Assembly (NCBI GenBank): GCA_021156105.1
Contig: JAJNBD010000006.1
Span: 1 to 64,000, forward strand
DNA: 64,000 nucleotides
DNA from: Gammaproteobacteria bacterium
Lineage (GTDB): Bacteria; Pseudomonadota; Gammaproteobacteria; CAISUE01
Reading direction: 5' to 3'
Below, in pieces: positions 43,765-53,932 of the stretch. Each line of letters begins with the position of its first letter. Positions within the stretch are counted from its first letter, which is position 1. Under the pieces are notes generated by a model. The model saw only the letters and a list, made by a program, of their open reading frames with translations, did no database searches and was not told the DNA's origin. Position numbers and translations under genes: made by a program.

Positions 43765-45527
43765 CTAAAATTTTTCGTCGTAGCTTATTTTATTCGCTGA
43801 GCATTTTTACAACACTGTTAGCAATGGCATTAGTGGCGCAGCCTTTCTTGGCTAATGACTTTACGCTGTTAGAATTCTTTTTAGTCCTAATATTTGGCGT
43901 TTTAATTTTTGGTGTCAGCTTGTCTTTTTGGATGGCGATTATTGGCTTTTTTGTTTTGTTAATAGGTGGGGACCGAAAATCTATTACCAGAATAACGAAA
44001 GTTGCTACTGAAAATATTTTAAATATGGCTAAGCCAACAGCATTAGTCATGCCAATTTGTAATGAGAATCCCCAGCGTATTTTTGCAGGCTTACGTGCGA
44101 TTTATGAATCTGTGTTAAAAACCGGCTTTGGCCAAGCATTTGAAATTTTTGTGTTGAGTGATACCAGTGATCCTATTTTACGCTTGCAAGAAGAACAGTT
44201 ATGGTTTCAAATGCGTGAAGCTTTTCAGGCGCATGGAAAAATTTTTTACCGTAATCGTACTGAAAATATTGGACGCAAAAGTGGCAATATTGCTGAATTT
44301 TGCCAGCATTGGGGCGGGCGTTATGAATTCATGATTTTGCTTGATGCGGATAGCTTAATGGATGGCAATACCATTGTTAAAATGGTTAATATTATGCAAG
44401 CCCAGCCCAAAGTGGCTATATTGCAAACGCCGCCATTGCCCGTGAACCAAAAATCCTTATTTGGTCGTATTATGCAGTTTGCTAGCTGTCTTTATGGTCA
44501 GATATATTCTGCTGGCGCAGCATTTTGGCAATTATCTCAGGGCAATTACTGGGGGCATAATGCCATCATTCGCGTTGAAGCTTTTGCGGCGCATGCAAGC
44601 TTGCCAAAGCTACCGGGCGAGGAGCCTTTGGGCGGAGAAATTTTAAGTCATGATTTTGTTGAAGCGGCATTGCTGCGTGAAGCTGGTTGGGAAATTTGGT
44701 TGGCTTATGATATCGATGGCTCCTATGAAGAAATGCCAACCAATATTATTGATTATGCAAAACGTGATCGTCGTTGGTGCCAAGGCAATTTGCAGCATAT
44801 CTGGTTTTTATTTGCCAAAAAAATGTCTTTAGTGAGCCGCCTACATTTATTAATGGGTGTAATGTCATATTTAGCTTCGCCGCTATGGCTGGTCTTTTTG
44901 ATCATTACAGGAATTGCAGCCTATGAGTACGGACACTTAATGCCAATTTATTTTGCCAATAATAATCCATTTCCTGTCTGGCCAATTTCTTATGATATTG
45001 AGTTAGTGGCTTTATTGTTGGTGACGTTGGGAATGCTATTTATTCCAAAATTTTTAAGTTTATTGTGGTTGCTGTGTCATCCTAAACAAGTAAAAAAATT
45101 CGGCGGTTATTTAGGTGTTGTTACGAGTGTTTTATTAGAGTGCATTTTTTCAACGCTATTAGCACCCTTGTTGATGTTATACCGTACCAAGTTTGTGCTG
45201 GCAATTTTATTGCGTCAAAGCATTGGCTGGCCTGCACAGCAAAGGGAAGAGCATGGTTTGAGTCTTAAAGAAGCCATAACCGCGCATGGTTTACAAACGC
45301 TTATTGGTTTTGCTGCATTACTATGTATCTATTTTTTTATTCCTAGTTTTTTCTGGTGGTTTTTACCGGCGGTACTAGGGTTAATTCTTGCTATTCCTTT
45401 ATCGATGTTTGTGAGTAGTTCATCTATGGGTACAATCACAAGACATTGGGATTTGTTCTGTACGCCAGAGGAAACTTGCCCGCCAGAAGTGATTCGTTTA
45501 TTCCAAGAAGAAATGCAAAAAGATTAG
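43761..45527 (+). CDS. opgH: Glucan biosynthesis glucosyltransferase OpgH (short form)
   Basis: Inner-membrane GT2 enzyme that polymerises glucose from UDP-glucose. Catalytic motifs: LVMPICNENPQRIFAGL, ILLDADSLMDG, SHDFVEAALLREAGW, and KRDRRWCQGNLQH (the QxxRW box). Two membrane helices precede and several follow the catalytic domain. 588 residues against 847 in E. coli: the roughly 130-residue cytoplasmic N-terminus and about 100 C-terminal residues are missing. All catalytic residues are present. Confidence 0.93.
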   Translation: MTKIFRRSLFYSLSIFTTLLAMALVAQPFLANDFTLLEFFLVLIFGVLIFGVSLSFWMAIIGFFVLLIGGDRKSITRITKVATENILNMAKPTALVMPICNENPQRIFAGLRAIYESVLKTGFGQAFEIFVLSDTSDPILRLQEEQLWFQMREAFQAHGKIFYRNRTENIGRKSGNIAEFCQHWGGRYEFMILLDADSLMDGNTIVKMVNIMQAQPKVAILQTPPLPVNQKSLFGRIMQFASCLYGQIYSAGAAFWQLSQGNYWGHNAIIRVEAFAAHASLPKLPGEEPLGGEILSHDFVEAALLREAGWEIWLAYDIDGSYEEMPTNIIDYAKRDRRWCQGNLQHIWFLFAKKMSLVSRLHLLMGVMSYLASPLWLVFLIITGIAAYEYGHLMPIYFANNNPFPVWPISYDIELVALLLVTLGMLFIPKFLSLLWLLCHPKQVKKFGGYLGVVTSVLLECIFSTLLAPLLMLYRTKFVLAILLRQSIGWPAQQREEHGLSLKEAITAHGLQTLIGFAALLCIYFFIPSFFWWFLPAVLGLILAIPLSMFVSSSSMGTITRHWDLFCTPEETCPPEVIRLFQEEMQKD

Positions 45528-45575
45528 TGTTCTTTGTTGCTAGGAATAAGCTGCAAGCCCTTCCTACAAAAGGAA

Positions 45576-46937
45576 TTATGGTAACAACTTATCTGGATTT
45601 AAAATATTTTTTGGATCGAATTGTTGCTTGATTTTTCGCATCAGATCTAAGCTGCTTGGAGAAAACGCTTTCGCCATAAAGGGTTTTTTATCAAGGCCAA
45701 TGCCATGTTCGCCAGATAGCGTTCCTCCAAGTTCAATGACCTTTTCAAAAATAGACGTTAACAAATTTTCCGCTTTAGTTAATTCTGCTGAATTTTGTGG
45801 TAATAAATTAACGTGTAAATTTCCATTGCCGGCATGACCAAAGTTTACATTTAAAATATTTGCTTTGGCAGTAATGTCATGCAGCCACGTTAAAAAATGA
45901 TGCAATTCATGGACGGGCACAACAACATCTTCATTGATTTTATGCGGAGCTAAAGAACGTAAAATAGGTGATAAAGCTTTTCGCGCGATCCATGCTTCTT
46001 GAGCATTTTTGGCTTCGTTAACTTCAATCACCTGAGGTAAATATTGTTTAATTTGTGTTACATAAAAAGGTAATTGATCTTTTAATCCATCTAGCTCAAT
46101 TAATAATAAACTTGCAGCTTGAGATGGAATGTTTAATTGACTATATTTTCTTAATAAACCAAGGCAAGCTTGATCCATGAACTCGAGTGCTGCGGGTGTA
46201 ATGGCCTGGTTCATTAAAGTTTCAACACAGTGGCAGGCATCAGCTTCACTTGCAAACCAAGCTTGTAATAAAGTGGTTGCTTCAGCACGCGGACTAAGTT
46301 TTAGGCAGGCCTTAGTGACCAAGGCCAGCGTACCCTCAGCGCCAATGATCAAGCGCGTTAGATCATAACCGCTAGCCGCTTTAGTGACTGCAAAGCCGGT
46401 TTTAATTAATTCTCCTGTGCCAGTGACCGCTTCGAGATATAAAACATTATCACGAGCTGAACCGTATTTTAGGGTGTGTGGACCGCCTGCGTTATAGCCT
46501 AAATTTCCACCGACACAAGAAAACGCTTGGCTGGAGGGATCAACAGGCCAAAATAGATTTTGGGTTTTAGCTAAATTTTGAACATTTTGGTTTAATACCC
46601 CTGGTTCAACCAGTATATAGCGGCTTTCAGGGCAGAATTGGATAATTCTCTCCATACGTTCAAAAGAGATGACTAATCCTTGTGGCGTTGGAACAGCGCC
46701 ACCTGGTGTGCCTGTGCCACGTCCTCGGGCAGTAATCGGCATGCCATAGTTTGCGCAAGTTTGTACAATCATTTGTACTTGTTGTGTGTTTTCAGGTAAA
46801 ACAACAGCGAGCGGCATTGCACGGTGCCGACCATTATCATAGCTATAAGCAATGCAAGAAGCACTGTCGGTTAATACTTGGTGAGGCGGTAATTGCTTTT
46901 GTAAGCTATGAATACAAGGATTAGGCATAAGTTTCAA
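45576..46937 (-). CDS. FAD-linked oxidase, GlcD/D-lactate dehydrogenase type
   Basis: 453 residues. N-terminal FAD-binding domain of the vanillyl-alcohol oxidase class (ITARGRGTGTPGGAVPTPQG; CVGGNLGYNAGGPHTLKYGS), C-terminal domain with NFGHAGNGNLHVNLLPQ and GGTLSGEHGIG. Oxidises a 2-hydroxy acid such as D-lactate or glycolate; the substrate is not readable. There is no glcE/glcF nearby, so a stand-alone dehydrogenase is more likely than a glycolate oxidase subunit. Converges with opgH. Confidence 0.87.
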   Translation of the reverse strand: MKLMPNPCIHSLQKQLPPHQVLTDSASCIAYSYDNGRHRAMPLAVVLPENTQQVQMIVQTCANYGMPITARGRGTGTPGGAVPTPQGLVISFERMERIIQFCPESRYILVEPGVLNQNVQNLAKTQNLFWPVDPSSQAFSCVGGNLGYNAGGPHTLKYGSARDNVLYLEAVTGTGELIKTGFAVTKAASGYDLTRLIIGAEGTLALVTKACLKLSPRAEATTLLQAWFASEADACHCVETLMNQAITPAALEFMDQACLGLLRKYSQLNIPSQAASLLLIELDGLKDQLPFYVTQIKQYLPQVIEVNEAKNAQEAWIARKALSPILRSLAPHKINEDVVVPVHELHHFLTWLHDITAKANILNVNFGHAGNGNLHVNLLPQNSAELTKAENLLTSIFEKVIELGGTLSGEHGIGLDKKPFMAKAFSPSSLDLMRKIKQQFDPKNILNPDKLLP

Positions 46938-47079
46938 AAGGGTTTTTAATCGTTTTTTATCTTAAGGAGATTTGTCTAGGAATACAAGTTTTTGTTCTAA
47001 TTTAATACCTATGAAACAAAAGGCTTTTGGTAAATCAAGACGGATGCTTGTTCTAGGAGTTTGCTGAGTTATAAAGGCT

Positions 47080-47115
47080 GACGACGCTTTATGTGTCATT
47101 ACATAAAGCGTCGTC
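47080..47115. repeat. 15-bp perfect stem-loop downstream of the MFS gene
   Basis: GACGACGCTTTATGT (47080-47094) and ACATAAAGCGTCGTC (47101-47115) pair perfectly around GTCATT, 11 bases after the MFS stop. No T tail on either strand. Could act as a bidirectional transcript-end hairpin between the convergently oriented neighbourhood and the oxidase promoter. Confidence 0.6.
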
Positions 47116-47125
47116 GGTCAAGAAA

Positions 47126-48343
47126 TTAAGCTTTTCTAGGTACCACAAAAGTATTAATAGCCCCGGTGATCAATGCCAATATAATAATAGTCATGGCAAG
47201 GGGTATTTGATTTGTTGAATGGAAATGTGCGGCAATACTACCTGCGATGAAAGCCGCTAACATCTGTAAGCTCATACACATGGCGCCAGCTGTGCCCGCA
47301 ATATGGCCAAATGGTGACATTGCAGCAGAGCCTGCAGCATTCAAAATAAAAGTTGCACCATACAAAGCAATAAACATGGGCGCCATAATGGCTGCAATGT
47401 TAATCCACTGCAAAAGGCCTGTAGCTAGCATACAAAGTGCACCAAGCAACATAATTACCAAACCAGCTTTAATAATTTTGGGGATGCCCAGCTTTTCAAT
47501 TAATACAGCGACTGTGGCAGAACCAGCACTTAATGCAATGGCATTCACAATTGCCAACCAACCATAAGCAACAGGAGTTAGGCCCATTACATTTTGGAAT
47601 AAGAAGGGTGTTAATGCCGCATAAGCTACTAACGCCGCATAGCAAACGCCTACCATAATGGAATATCCCATGAAGGCGCCGCTGCGTAACAAAGTTTTGC
47701 TATTATCAAGAATGACGGCAATTTTGGTCCCATTAATATCGCGTCTCTCAGGTGCGTGAGTTTCAGGCAGCGTCATGCTGGCGATAATAAAAAGCACCAG
47801 AATATAGACAGCAATCAAAACAAAGCTTGCTTGCCAGCTCCAAACTTTTTGTAAATAACCACCCGCAACTGGCGCGATCGCAAACACAATAGAAAATGTC
47901 ATATTAAGTGTTGCCATGACTTTCCCTAATTTTTCATTTGCAAAAGCATCACGCATGGTTGCAAGTGCAAGGCACATTAAGGCTGCAGAACCCGCACCTT
48001 GTAAGAATCTACCGATAGAAAACAGCGTAATATTGTCAGACCACAAGCAAACTAAAGTGCCGATACCAGTAATTAACATACCGGATAGGATTAATCTTTT
48101 ACGACCATAGCGCTCTGATGCTGGTCCATAGACCCATTGGAAAATCGCTTGGCCTAGTAGGAAGATAGTAACGGTTAAGCCCATTGCCGTACTACTAGAG
48201 TGCAGAGCTTGGGCAATAGCAGGAAGAGAGGGCAAATACATATCTGCTGCAAGTTGACTTGCAGCGGCAATTAAAATGACTAAAGTGATAAAATAACTTC
48301 CATAAGCTGGCTTGGTATCTGAGGTGGTCATTTTTAAATCCAT
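47126..48343 (-). CDS. Bcr/CflA-type multidrug efflux transporter (MFS)
   Basis: 405 residues with about 12 membrane segments. Seen: DMYLPSLPAIAQALHSSS in the first loop and the motif A variant YGPASERYGRKRLILSG, RFLQGAGSAALMCLALATMR, and FAIAPVAGGYLQ. These match drug:proton antiporters of the 12-helix Bcr/CflA group. Substrate unknown. The start could be 48343 or the ATG at 48331; no clear ribosome binding site distinguishes them. Confidence 0.88.
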   Translation of the reverse strand: MDLKMTTSDTKPAYGSYFITLVILIAAASQLAADMYLPSLPAIAQALHSSSTAMGLTVTIFLLGQAIFQWVYGPASERYGRKRLILSGMLITGIGTLVCLWSDNITLFSIGRFLQGAGSAALMCLALATMRDAFANEKLGKVMATLNMTFSIVFAIAPVAGGYLQKVWSWQASFVLIAVYILVLFIIASMTLPETHAPERRDINGTKIAVILDNSKTLLRSGAFMGYSIMVGVCYAALVAYAALTPFLFQNVMGLTPVAYGWLAIVNAIALSAGSATVAVLIEKLGIPKIIKAGLVIMLLGALCMLATGLLQWINIAAIMAPMFIALYGATFILNAAGSAAMSPFGHIAGTAGAMCMSLQMLAAFIAGSIAAHFHSTNQIPLAMTIIILALITGAINTFVVPRKA

Positions 48344-48432
48344 TTTAAATTAGTTGATAATGCCTCAAAGATTTTAGCTCATGCATTGCGGCAATACAAG
48401 TCAATTTTTTGCTGGAATAACAATTGGGGAGG

Positions 48433-48909
48433 CTAGGTCATCCTAAAGCGACGTCGATAGTGCCGTAATAATGCATGCACAAATGGCCAAATCAAAGCGG
48501 TTGTTAAAGCAGGCCACCAGAATGATAAGAGAATGGTTTGATTGCTATAGAGTTGAGTGATGGCAACAATGCCAAGATAAAGCAGGTTCAAAAAGAACAT
48601 GGTCAAGATTTGTTGTAGTCCAGAAAAAAAGCTAAACCGCCGAGACATCTTGATAAAAATGCCTGCCAAAATAACTAAAGCAAGGGCGTGTGTGCCTATC
48701 AAACTGTTATAAAGTAAGTCTAAAATAATCCCAAAAAACCAAGCATAAAAAATGCCTACGCGATGCGGTAGTGCCATGATCCAATAGAATAATACTGGCA
48801 ATAACCAAATTGGCCAAATATCAGAAAGCCAAGGTGCTGTGGGCGCAATCATGAGCAGCAAGCTTACAATAAAGCTCAAAACGAGCACTAACCAACCTTG
48901 TAATGTCAT
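48433..48909 (-). CDS. mreD: Rod shape-determining protein MreD
   Basis: Inner-membrane protein of 158 residues with five or so hydrophobic segments (LVLVLSFIVSLLLMIAP, YAWFFGIILDLLYNSLIG). The GIxLDLLYNSLIGTHAL stretch is typical. It links MreB filaments to the elongasome. The start overlaps the mreC stop by four bases. Confidence 0.92.
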   Translation of the reverse strand: MTLQGWLVLVLSFIVSLLLMIAPTAPWLSDIWPIWLLPVLFYWIMALPHRVGIFYAWFFGIILDLLYNSLIGTHALALVILAGIFIKMSRRFSFFSGLQQILTMFFLNLLYLGIVAITQLYSNQTILLSFWWPALTTALIWPFVHALLRHYRRRFRMT

Positions 48910-49739
48910 GCGGTTGCTCCCCCATTGTTATTGACGAACACAACGAGAGCTAAATGAAGCCGGTTTAAGTTTGTCGCTGGAATGATATGGACTTTGCCAA
49001 TGTTCCTACCTTGTAACTCAATCTGAGAAATTTTGCCAACGGGATAACCCGGGGGATAGTGACCGCCAATGCCAGAGCTGATTAATGTATCGCCTGCTTT
49101 AAGATCGGCGTTATTCATGGGGTTTAATAGGTTGAGATCTTGGCTGTTGCCAGTGCCAATCACGATTAGGTTTTCTCTGGTACGTTCATTGGTAACAGGA
49201 ATTGCAGAGCGTGAATCACTTAATAGCATAACGCGGCTATTAATCGGTGTTGTTTGAATAACTTGGCCAATGATGCCATCAGCAGCAACCAGTGCTTGGC
49301 CAGAAGAAATACCTGCATCGCTACCGGCGTTAATTAATACTTCGTGTTCAGATCCTTCTCCTTTAAGACCAATAATGCGAACCATCATATATTTTTGATT
49401 TTGTTGTACAGCAGAGGCTTTGAGAAGAGATTTAAGTTCTTCATTTTGCGCCTTAAGCGCATTTAATTCTTGCAATTTTGCTTGCAAAACTAATTTTTGG
49501 TCTTGCCAGTTTTTTTTGTCATGAACCAACTCATGTTGGAGGGTAAAATAATCGCGAACTGAAAAGTAAGTTTGTTCGGGTAGCACGATGGCATATTGTA
49601 AAGGTGTCGCTGCCATTTGTAGATAAGTTTTTAAGCGTGGCGACAGGATGTGCTTATTATCAAGAATGAGTAGCGCAAAACTTAACAATAATAAAATCCA
49701 AAAGCGGAAACCGAAAGTATGCTCTTTGTGAAATATCAT
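48906..49739 (-). CDS. mreC: Rod shape-determining protein MreC
   Basis: 277 residues: an N-terminal membrane helix (FWILLLLSFALLILDN), a coiled coil about 75-110 (LQELNALKAQNEELKSLLKA), and the beta-barrel periplasmic domain (GSDAGISSGQALVAADGIIG, LLSDSRSAIPV, ISSGIGGHYPPGYPVGKI). Scaffold of the elongation machinery. It follows mreB after 129 bases. Confidence 0.94.
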   Translation of the reverse strand: MIFHKEHTFGFRFWILLLLSFALLILDNKHILSPRLKTYLQMAATPLQYAIVLPEQTYFSVRDYFTLQHELVHDKKNWQDQKLVLQAKLQELNALKAQNEELKSLLKASAVQQNQKYMMVRIIGLKGEGSEHEVLINAGSDAGISSGQALVAADGIIGQVIQTTPINSRVMLLSDSRSAIPVTNERTRENLIVIGTGNSQDLNLLNPMNNADLKAGDTLISSGIGGHYPPGYPVGKISQIELQGRNIGKVHIIPATNLNRLHLALVVFVNNNGGATA

Positions 49740-49782
49740 CTCAAATATCCATAAACTGCGGCAAAGGTTTTCTACCTTCTCC

Positions 49783-49860
49783 AGAAGGCAAGACTATTCT
49801 TGGGCATGAAGGTGCTTGCCTTCAGGCCACTTTAAATCGGCTCTCTCAGGCGAGAGAGCC
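49783..49860. repeat. Two hairpins in the mreB-mreC gap
   Basis: GAAGGCAAG and CTTGCCTTC pair (about 49783-49823), and GGCTCTCTC (49839-49847) pairs with GAGAGAGCC (49852-49860) around AGGC. On the mre strand they follow the mreB stop and may reduce read-through so that MreB is made in excess. Confidence 0.5.
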
Positions 49861-49868
49861 GAGCAGTA

Positions 49869-51119
<1,251 letters not shown>

Positions 51120-51121
51120 TT

Positions 51122-51862
51122 ATGATCGCAACAGTTAATTTTGTCGTACAAGAAAGTCACATGATAACGCCTAACGTTAAGCACATCGCGCTGTTGCCGC
51201 AAGACGAGCGTGATTTTACCTTTATCCCTGGGCAATTTATTACGGTTCATTTTGAGAAGGATGGCCATCCATTAAAGCGCAGTTATAGTATTGCAACGAT
51301 TCCTGGTCAAGAAAAAGCTATTTCTTTTGCGGCTTCCTATGTGAAAAATGGCCCTGGGTCTGAATACTTATTTTCTCTTAAGCCTGGCGACATTGTGCAA
51401 GTTAGCGGACCATTTGGCCGCTTAATTTTAAAAGAGGAAGAGGTAAAGCGGTTGTTTTTGCTTTCTACGGGAACAGGCGTAACGCCGTACCGCGCAATGC
51501 TACCACTTTTAACGGAGAAGATGCGCCAGCAGCCTGAGTTAAAAGTGATGATTATGGAAGGCGTTCAGTATCGACAAGATGTATTATATCCGGAAGACTT
51601 TTTAGCTTGGGAAAAGACTGTGCCTGGCCAGGCAGAATATCGGGCTTATTTAAGCCGAGAAGATTTAAGTGCGCAGCGAGCAGCACATGAATACTCTGGC
51701 TATGTGCAGCTAAGTTTTGATGAGTTTCAAGTGAACCCTGCAACGGATATTTTTTATTTATGCGGTAATCCAAATATGATTGATGATGCTTTCGCTAAAC
51801 TTCAAGCAGTTGGTTTTGCAACAAGCCAGATTCGCCGTGAGAAATATATTTCTTCAAAGTAA
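51122..51862 (+). CDS. Ferredoxin-NADP reductase-type flavoprotein
   Basis: 246 residues of the FNR superfamily: FAD site RSYSIATIPG (residues 59-68), GPFGRLIL, NAD(P) site LLSTGTGVTPYRAM, and the C-terminal FYLCGNPNMIDDA. It moves electrons between NAD(P)H and a carrier or oxygen. No partner oxygenase or ferredoxin is nearby. The HPt gene begins 20 bases later on the same strand. Confidence 0.88.
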   Translation: MIATVNFVVQESHMITPNVKHIALLPQDERDFTFIPGQFITVHFEKDGHPLKRSYSIATIPGQEKAISFAASYVKNGPGSEYLFSLKPGDIVQVSGPFGRLILKEEEVKRLFLLSTGTGVTPYRAMLPLLTEKMRQQPELKVMIMEGVQYRQDVLYPEDFLAWEKTVPGQAEYRAYLSREDLSAQRAAHEYSGYVQLSFDEFQVNPATDIFYLCGNPNMIDDAFAKLQAVGFATSQIRREKYISSK

Positions 51863-51881
51863 GTTAATATTGGACAAACTT

Positions 51882-52238
51882 ATGCAAAATTTAACTCAGG
51901 ATATTGTTGAGAAAACTTTAAATATTACCGGGAAGGAGAACTTGGTTTTAGCGCGTCAGTTTGTGGAGCGCTTTTTCAATGAGTTAAAAGAAGGCGAAGA
52001 AAAAATTCCTACTTATATTGACCATGTGATTGATCCCAACCTGGCGATGACCGTACATAAACTCGCGGGAGCGTGTGCCTATTTTGGTGCAAGTGCTTTG
52101 CATGGCGTGCTGCTTGATGCTGAACGATCAGCAAAAGCAGGTGATATTGCAAAATTAGCAGTGCAGCTTAAGCAGATTCATGCGTTACTTAAAGAAGTAA
52201 TTTCTAAAGAACAAGAAGTGTTAAAGGCCCTTAGCTAA
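51882..52238 (+). CDS. Free-standing HPt phosphotransfer protein
   Basis: 118 residues, all helical. The motif AMTVHKLAGACAYFGASAL carries the phospho-accepting His and the Lys, Gly and Leu that surround it in HPt domains. HPt proteins pass phosphate between hybrid kinases and response regulators. I use ATG 51882; an earlier in-frame ATG at 51780 lies inside the reductase gene. The orphan hybrid kinase at 34983 has a receiver but no HPt, so it is a possible partner, but that is inference. Confidence 0.8.
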   Translation: MQNLTQDIVEKTLNITGKENLVLARQFVERFFNELKEGEEKIPTYIDHVIDPNLAMTVHKLAGACAYFGASALHGVLLDAERSAKAGDIAKLAVQLKQIHALLKEVISKEQEVLKALS

Positions 52239-52247
52239 GGGCTTTTA
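52225..52247 (+). terminator. Possible terminator after the HPt gene
   Basis: GCCCTTAGCTAAGGGC is a perfect palindrome with TTTTAAT after it; it overlaps the last codons of the HPt gene. The T run is short. Confidence 0.5.
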
Positions 52248-52299
52248 ATAAGATATATAACAGCGTTATAGCTGTTTTTTTTATTAATAAGGTTTTTAT

Positions 52300-53133
52300 A
52301 TGACATATGAAGCAGTGCACCAAGCAGTAACAGTAATTCGCTCTTATCTGCCTGAAGATTTTATCCCTAAGCTTGGGATTATTCTTGGTAGTGGTTTAGG
52401 CGATCTCGGTGAACATATTGACCAGCTTGCTTGTATTTCTTATAAAGATATCCCAGGCTTTCATATTAGTTCGGTGCCTGGCCACGCAGGGCAATTAGTA
52501 GCGGGTTATCTTCAAGGTTTGCCAGTACTGTGCTTGCAAGGTCGTGTGCATTTTTATGAAGGCACACCTGTTGATTCTATGCGAGTCATGGTTCGTGCGT
52601 TACAGCACGCAGGCTGTGAAACATTGTTATTAACTAATGCGGCAGGCTCTTTAAATGCTGACGTGCCCCCAGGTCGCTTAATGTTAATTAAAGATCATAT
52701 TAATTTCCAAGCGATCAACCCTTTGGTGGGGCCCAATGATGAACGTATTGGCCCACGCTTTATTGCCATGAATAAAGTGTATGACGAAGATTTGCGTAAA
52801 AAATTTCATGAAATTGCGGCGACAATGGACCTAAAATTGGAAGAAGGGGTTTATTTTGGCGTGCTTGGACCAACGTTTGAAACGCCAGCAGAAATTCGTG
52901 CCTTTCGTATTTTAGGTGCAGATGCTATTGGTATGTCGACGGTCCCAGAAGTTATTTTAGCTCACCATTGTGGTATGAAAGTCGTCTGTGTTTCGGTGAT
53001 TACAAACTATGGTTCCGGTATGGTAGATGAGGTATTGACTCATGAACAACACGTGGTGATGACTAAGATGATGTCAGGAACGCTAGTGGAATTAGTACAA
53101 CGTTTTGCCAAGGATATGGCGAATCATGAATAA
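52300..53133 (+). CDS. punA: Purine nucleoside phosphorylase (trimeric PNP type)
   Basis: Splits inosine and guanosine to base and ribose-1-phosphate. Seen: GIILGSGLGDLGEHI, FHISSVPGHAGQLVAGYL, GRVHFYEG, LLLTNAAGSLN, LGPTFETPAEIRAFR and VSVITNYGSGM (with the base-binding Asn). 277 residues. deoC starts inside its last codons (8-base overlap). Confidence 0.93.
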   Translation: MTYEAVHQAVTVIRSYLPEDFIPKLGIILGSGLGDLGEHIDQLACISYKDIPGFHISSVPGHAGQLVAGYLQGLPVLCLQGRVHFYEGTPVDSMRVMVRALQHAGCETLLLTNAAGSLNADVPPGRLMLIKDHINFQAINPLVGPNDERIGPRFIAMNKVYDEDLRKKFHEIAATMDLKLEEGVYFGVLGPTFETPAEIRAFRILGADAIGMSTVPEVILAHHCGMKVVCVSVITNYGSGMVDEVLTHEQHVVMTKMMSGTLVELVQRFAKDMANHE

Positions 53134-53890
53134 TTTTGAGTACCTTATCCATCGTGTTGAAGATGCGGTTGCAGAACGAGCGCCAGCACCTTTATCAATG
53201 CTTCCTTATTTGGATTTAACAAGTCTTAATACGGACGATGATGAAAAAACGATTGGTGTGCTCTGTGAGAAAGCTGTAAGGTATGGTGTCGCAGCCGTCT
53301 GTGTTTATCCAGCGTTTGTGCCACAAGCTGTCCAAATGCTTAAGGGTTCTGCAGTAAACGTGGCAACGGTTATTAACTTTCCTCAAGGTAACCAAGCGTT
53401 GCCTTATGTACTTGAGACGATTGAAGATGCGTTAAAAGATGGCGCAACAGAATTGGACATCGTGATACCTTACCAAGAATTTTTAGCAACACGTGATGCA
53501 AAGCACATTTTGTCTTTTGTTAAAGTTTGTAAAAATGAGATGGTAGGTCATTGCCTAAAAATCATTTTAGAAAGTGGGGCTTTTTACGATACTCAGCTTT
53601 TGGAAAAGGCAGCGTTAGCTGCATTAGAAGGTGGGGCAAATTTTTTAAAAACGTCTACTGGAAAAATTCCACAAGGCGCAAGCTTGATGACAGCAGCTAT
53701 TTTAGTGAATGCCATTCAACGCTTTGGGGATGCTGAGCGGGGATTTAAGGTATCTGGTGGCGTTAGGCATTATAATCAAGCAAAAGCTTATGTTTTACTG
53801 GCGGAGCTGATGATGGGGCAGTCGTGGGTGAGTCCCGAAACTTTTCGGATAGGGGCTTCTAGCTTATTAGATGAGCTGGTCGCTGAATGA
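53126..53890 (+). CDS. deoC: Deoxyribose-phosphate aldolase
   Basis: Splits deoxyribose-5-phosphate to acetaldehyde and glyceraldehyde-3-phosphate. The Schiff-base Lys is in NFLKTSTGK; LPYLDLTSLN at the start and ELDIVIPYQEF in the middle are typical, as is the C-terminal GFKVSGGVRHYNQA. 254 residues. ATG 53126 overlaps the punA stop, so the two form a nucleoside-salvage pair. deoA and deoB are not here. Confidence 0.94.
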   Translation: MNNFEYLIHRVEDAVAERAPAPLSMLPYLDLTSLNTDDDEKTIGVLCEKAVRYGVAAVCVYPAFVPQAVQMLKGSAVNVATVINFPQGNQALPYVLETIEDALKDGATELDIVIPYQEFLATRDAKHILSFVKVCKNEMVGHCLKIILESGAFYDTQLLEKAALAALEGGANFLKTSTGKIPQGASLMTAAILVNAIQRFGDAERGFKVSGGVRHYNQAKAYVLLAELMMGQSWVSPETFRIGASSLLDELVAE

Positions 53891-53932
53891 TATTAACTTA
53901 TTAATTAATCTAGCGTAGGCGGTCATTACAAT

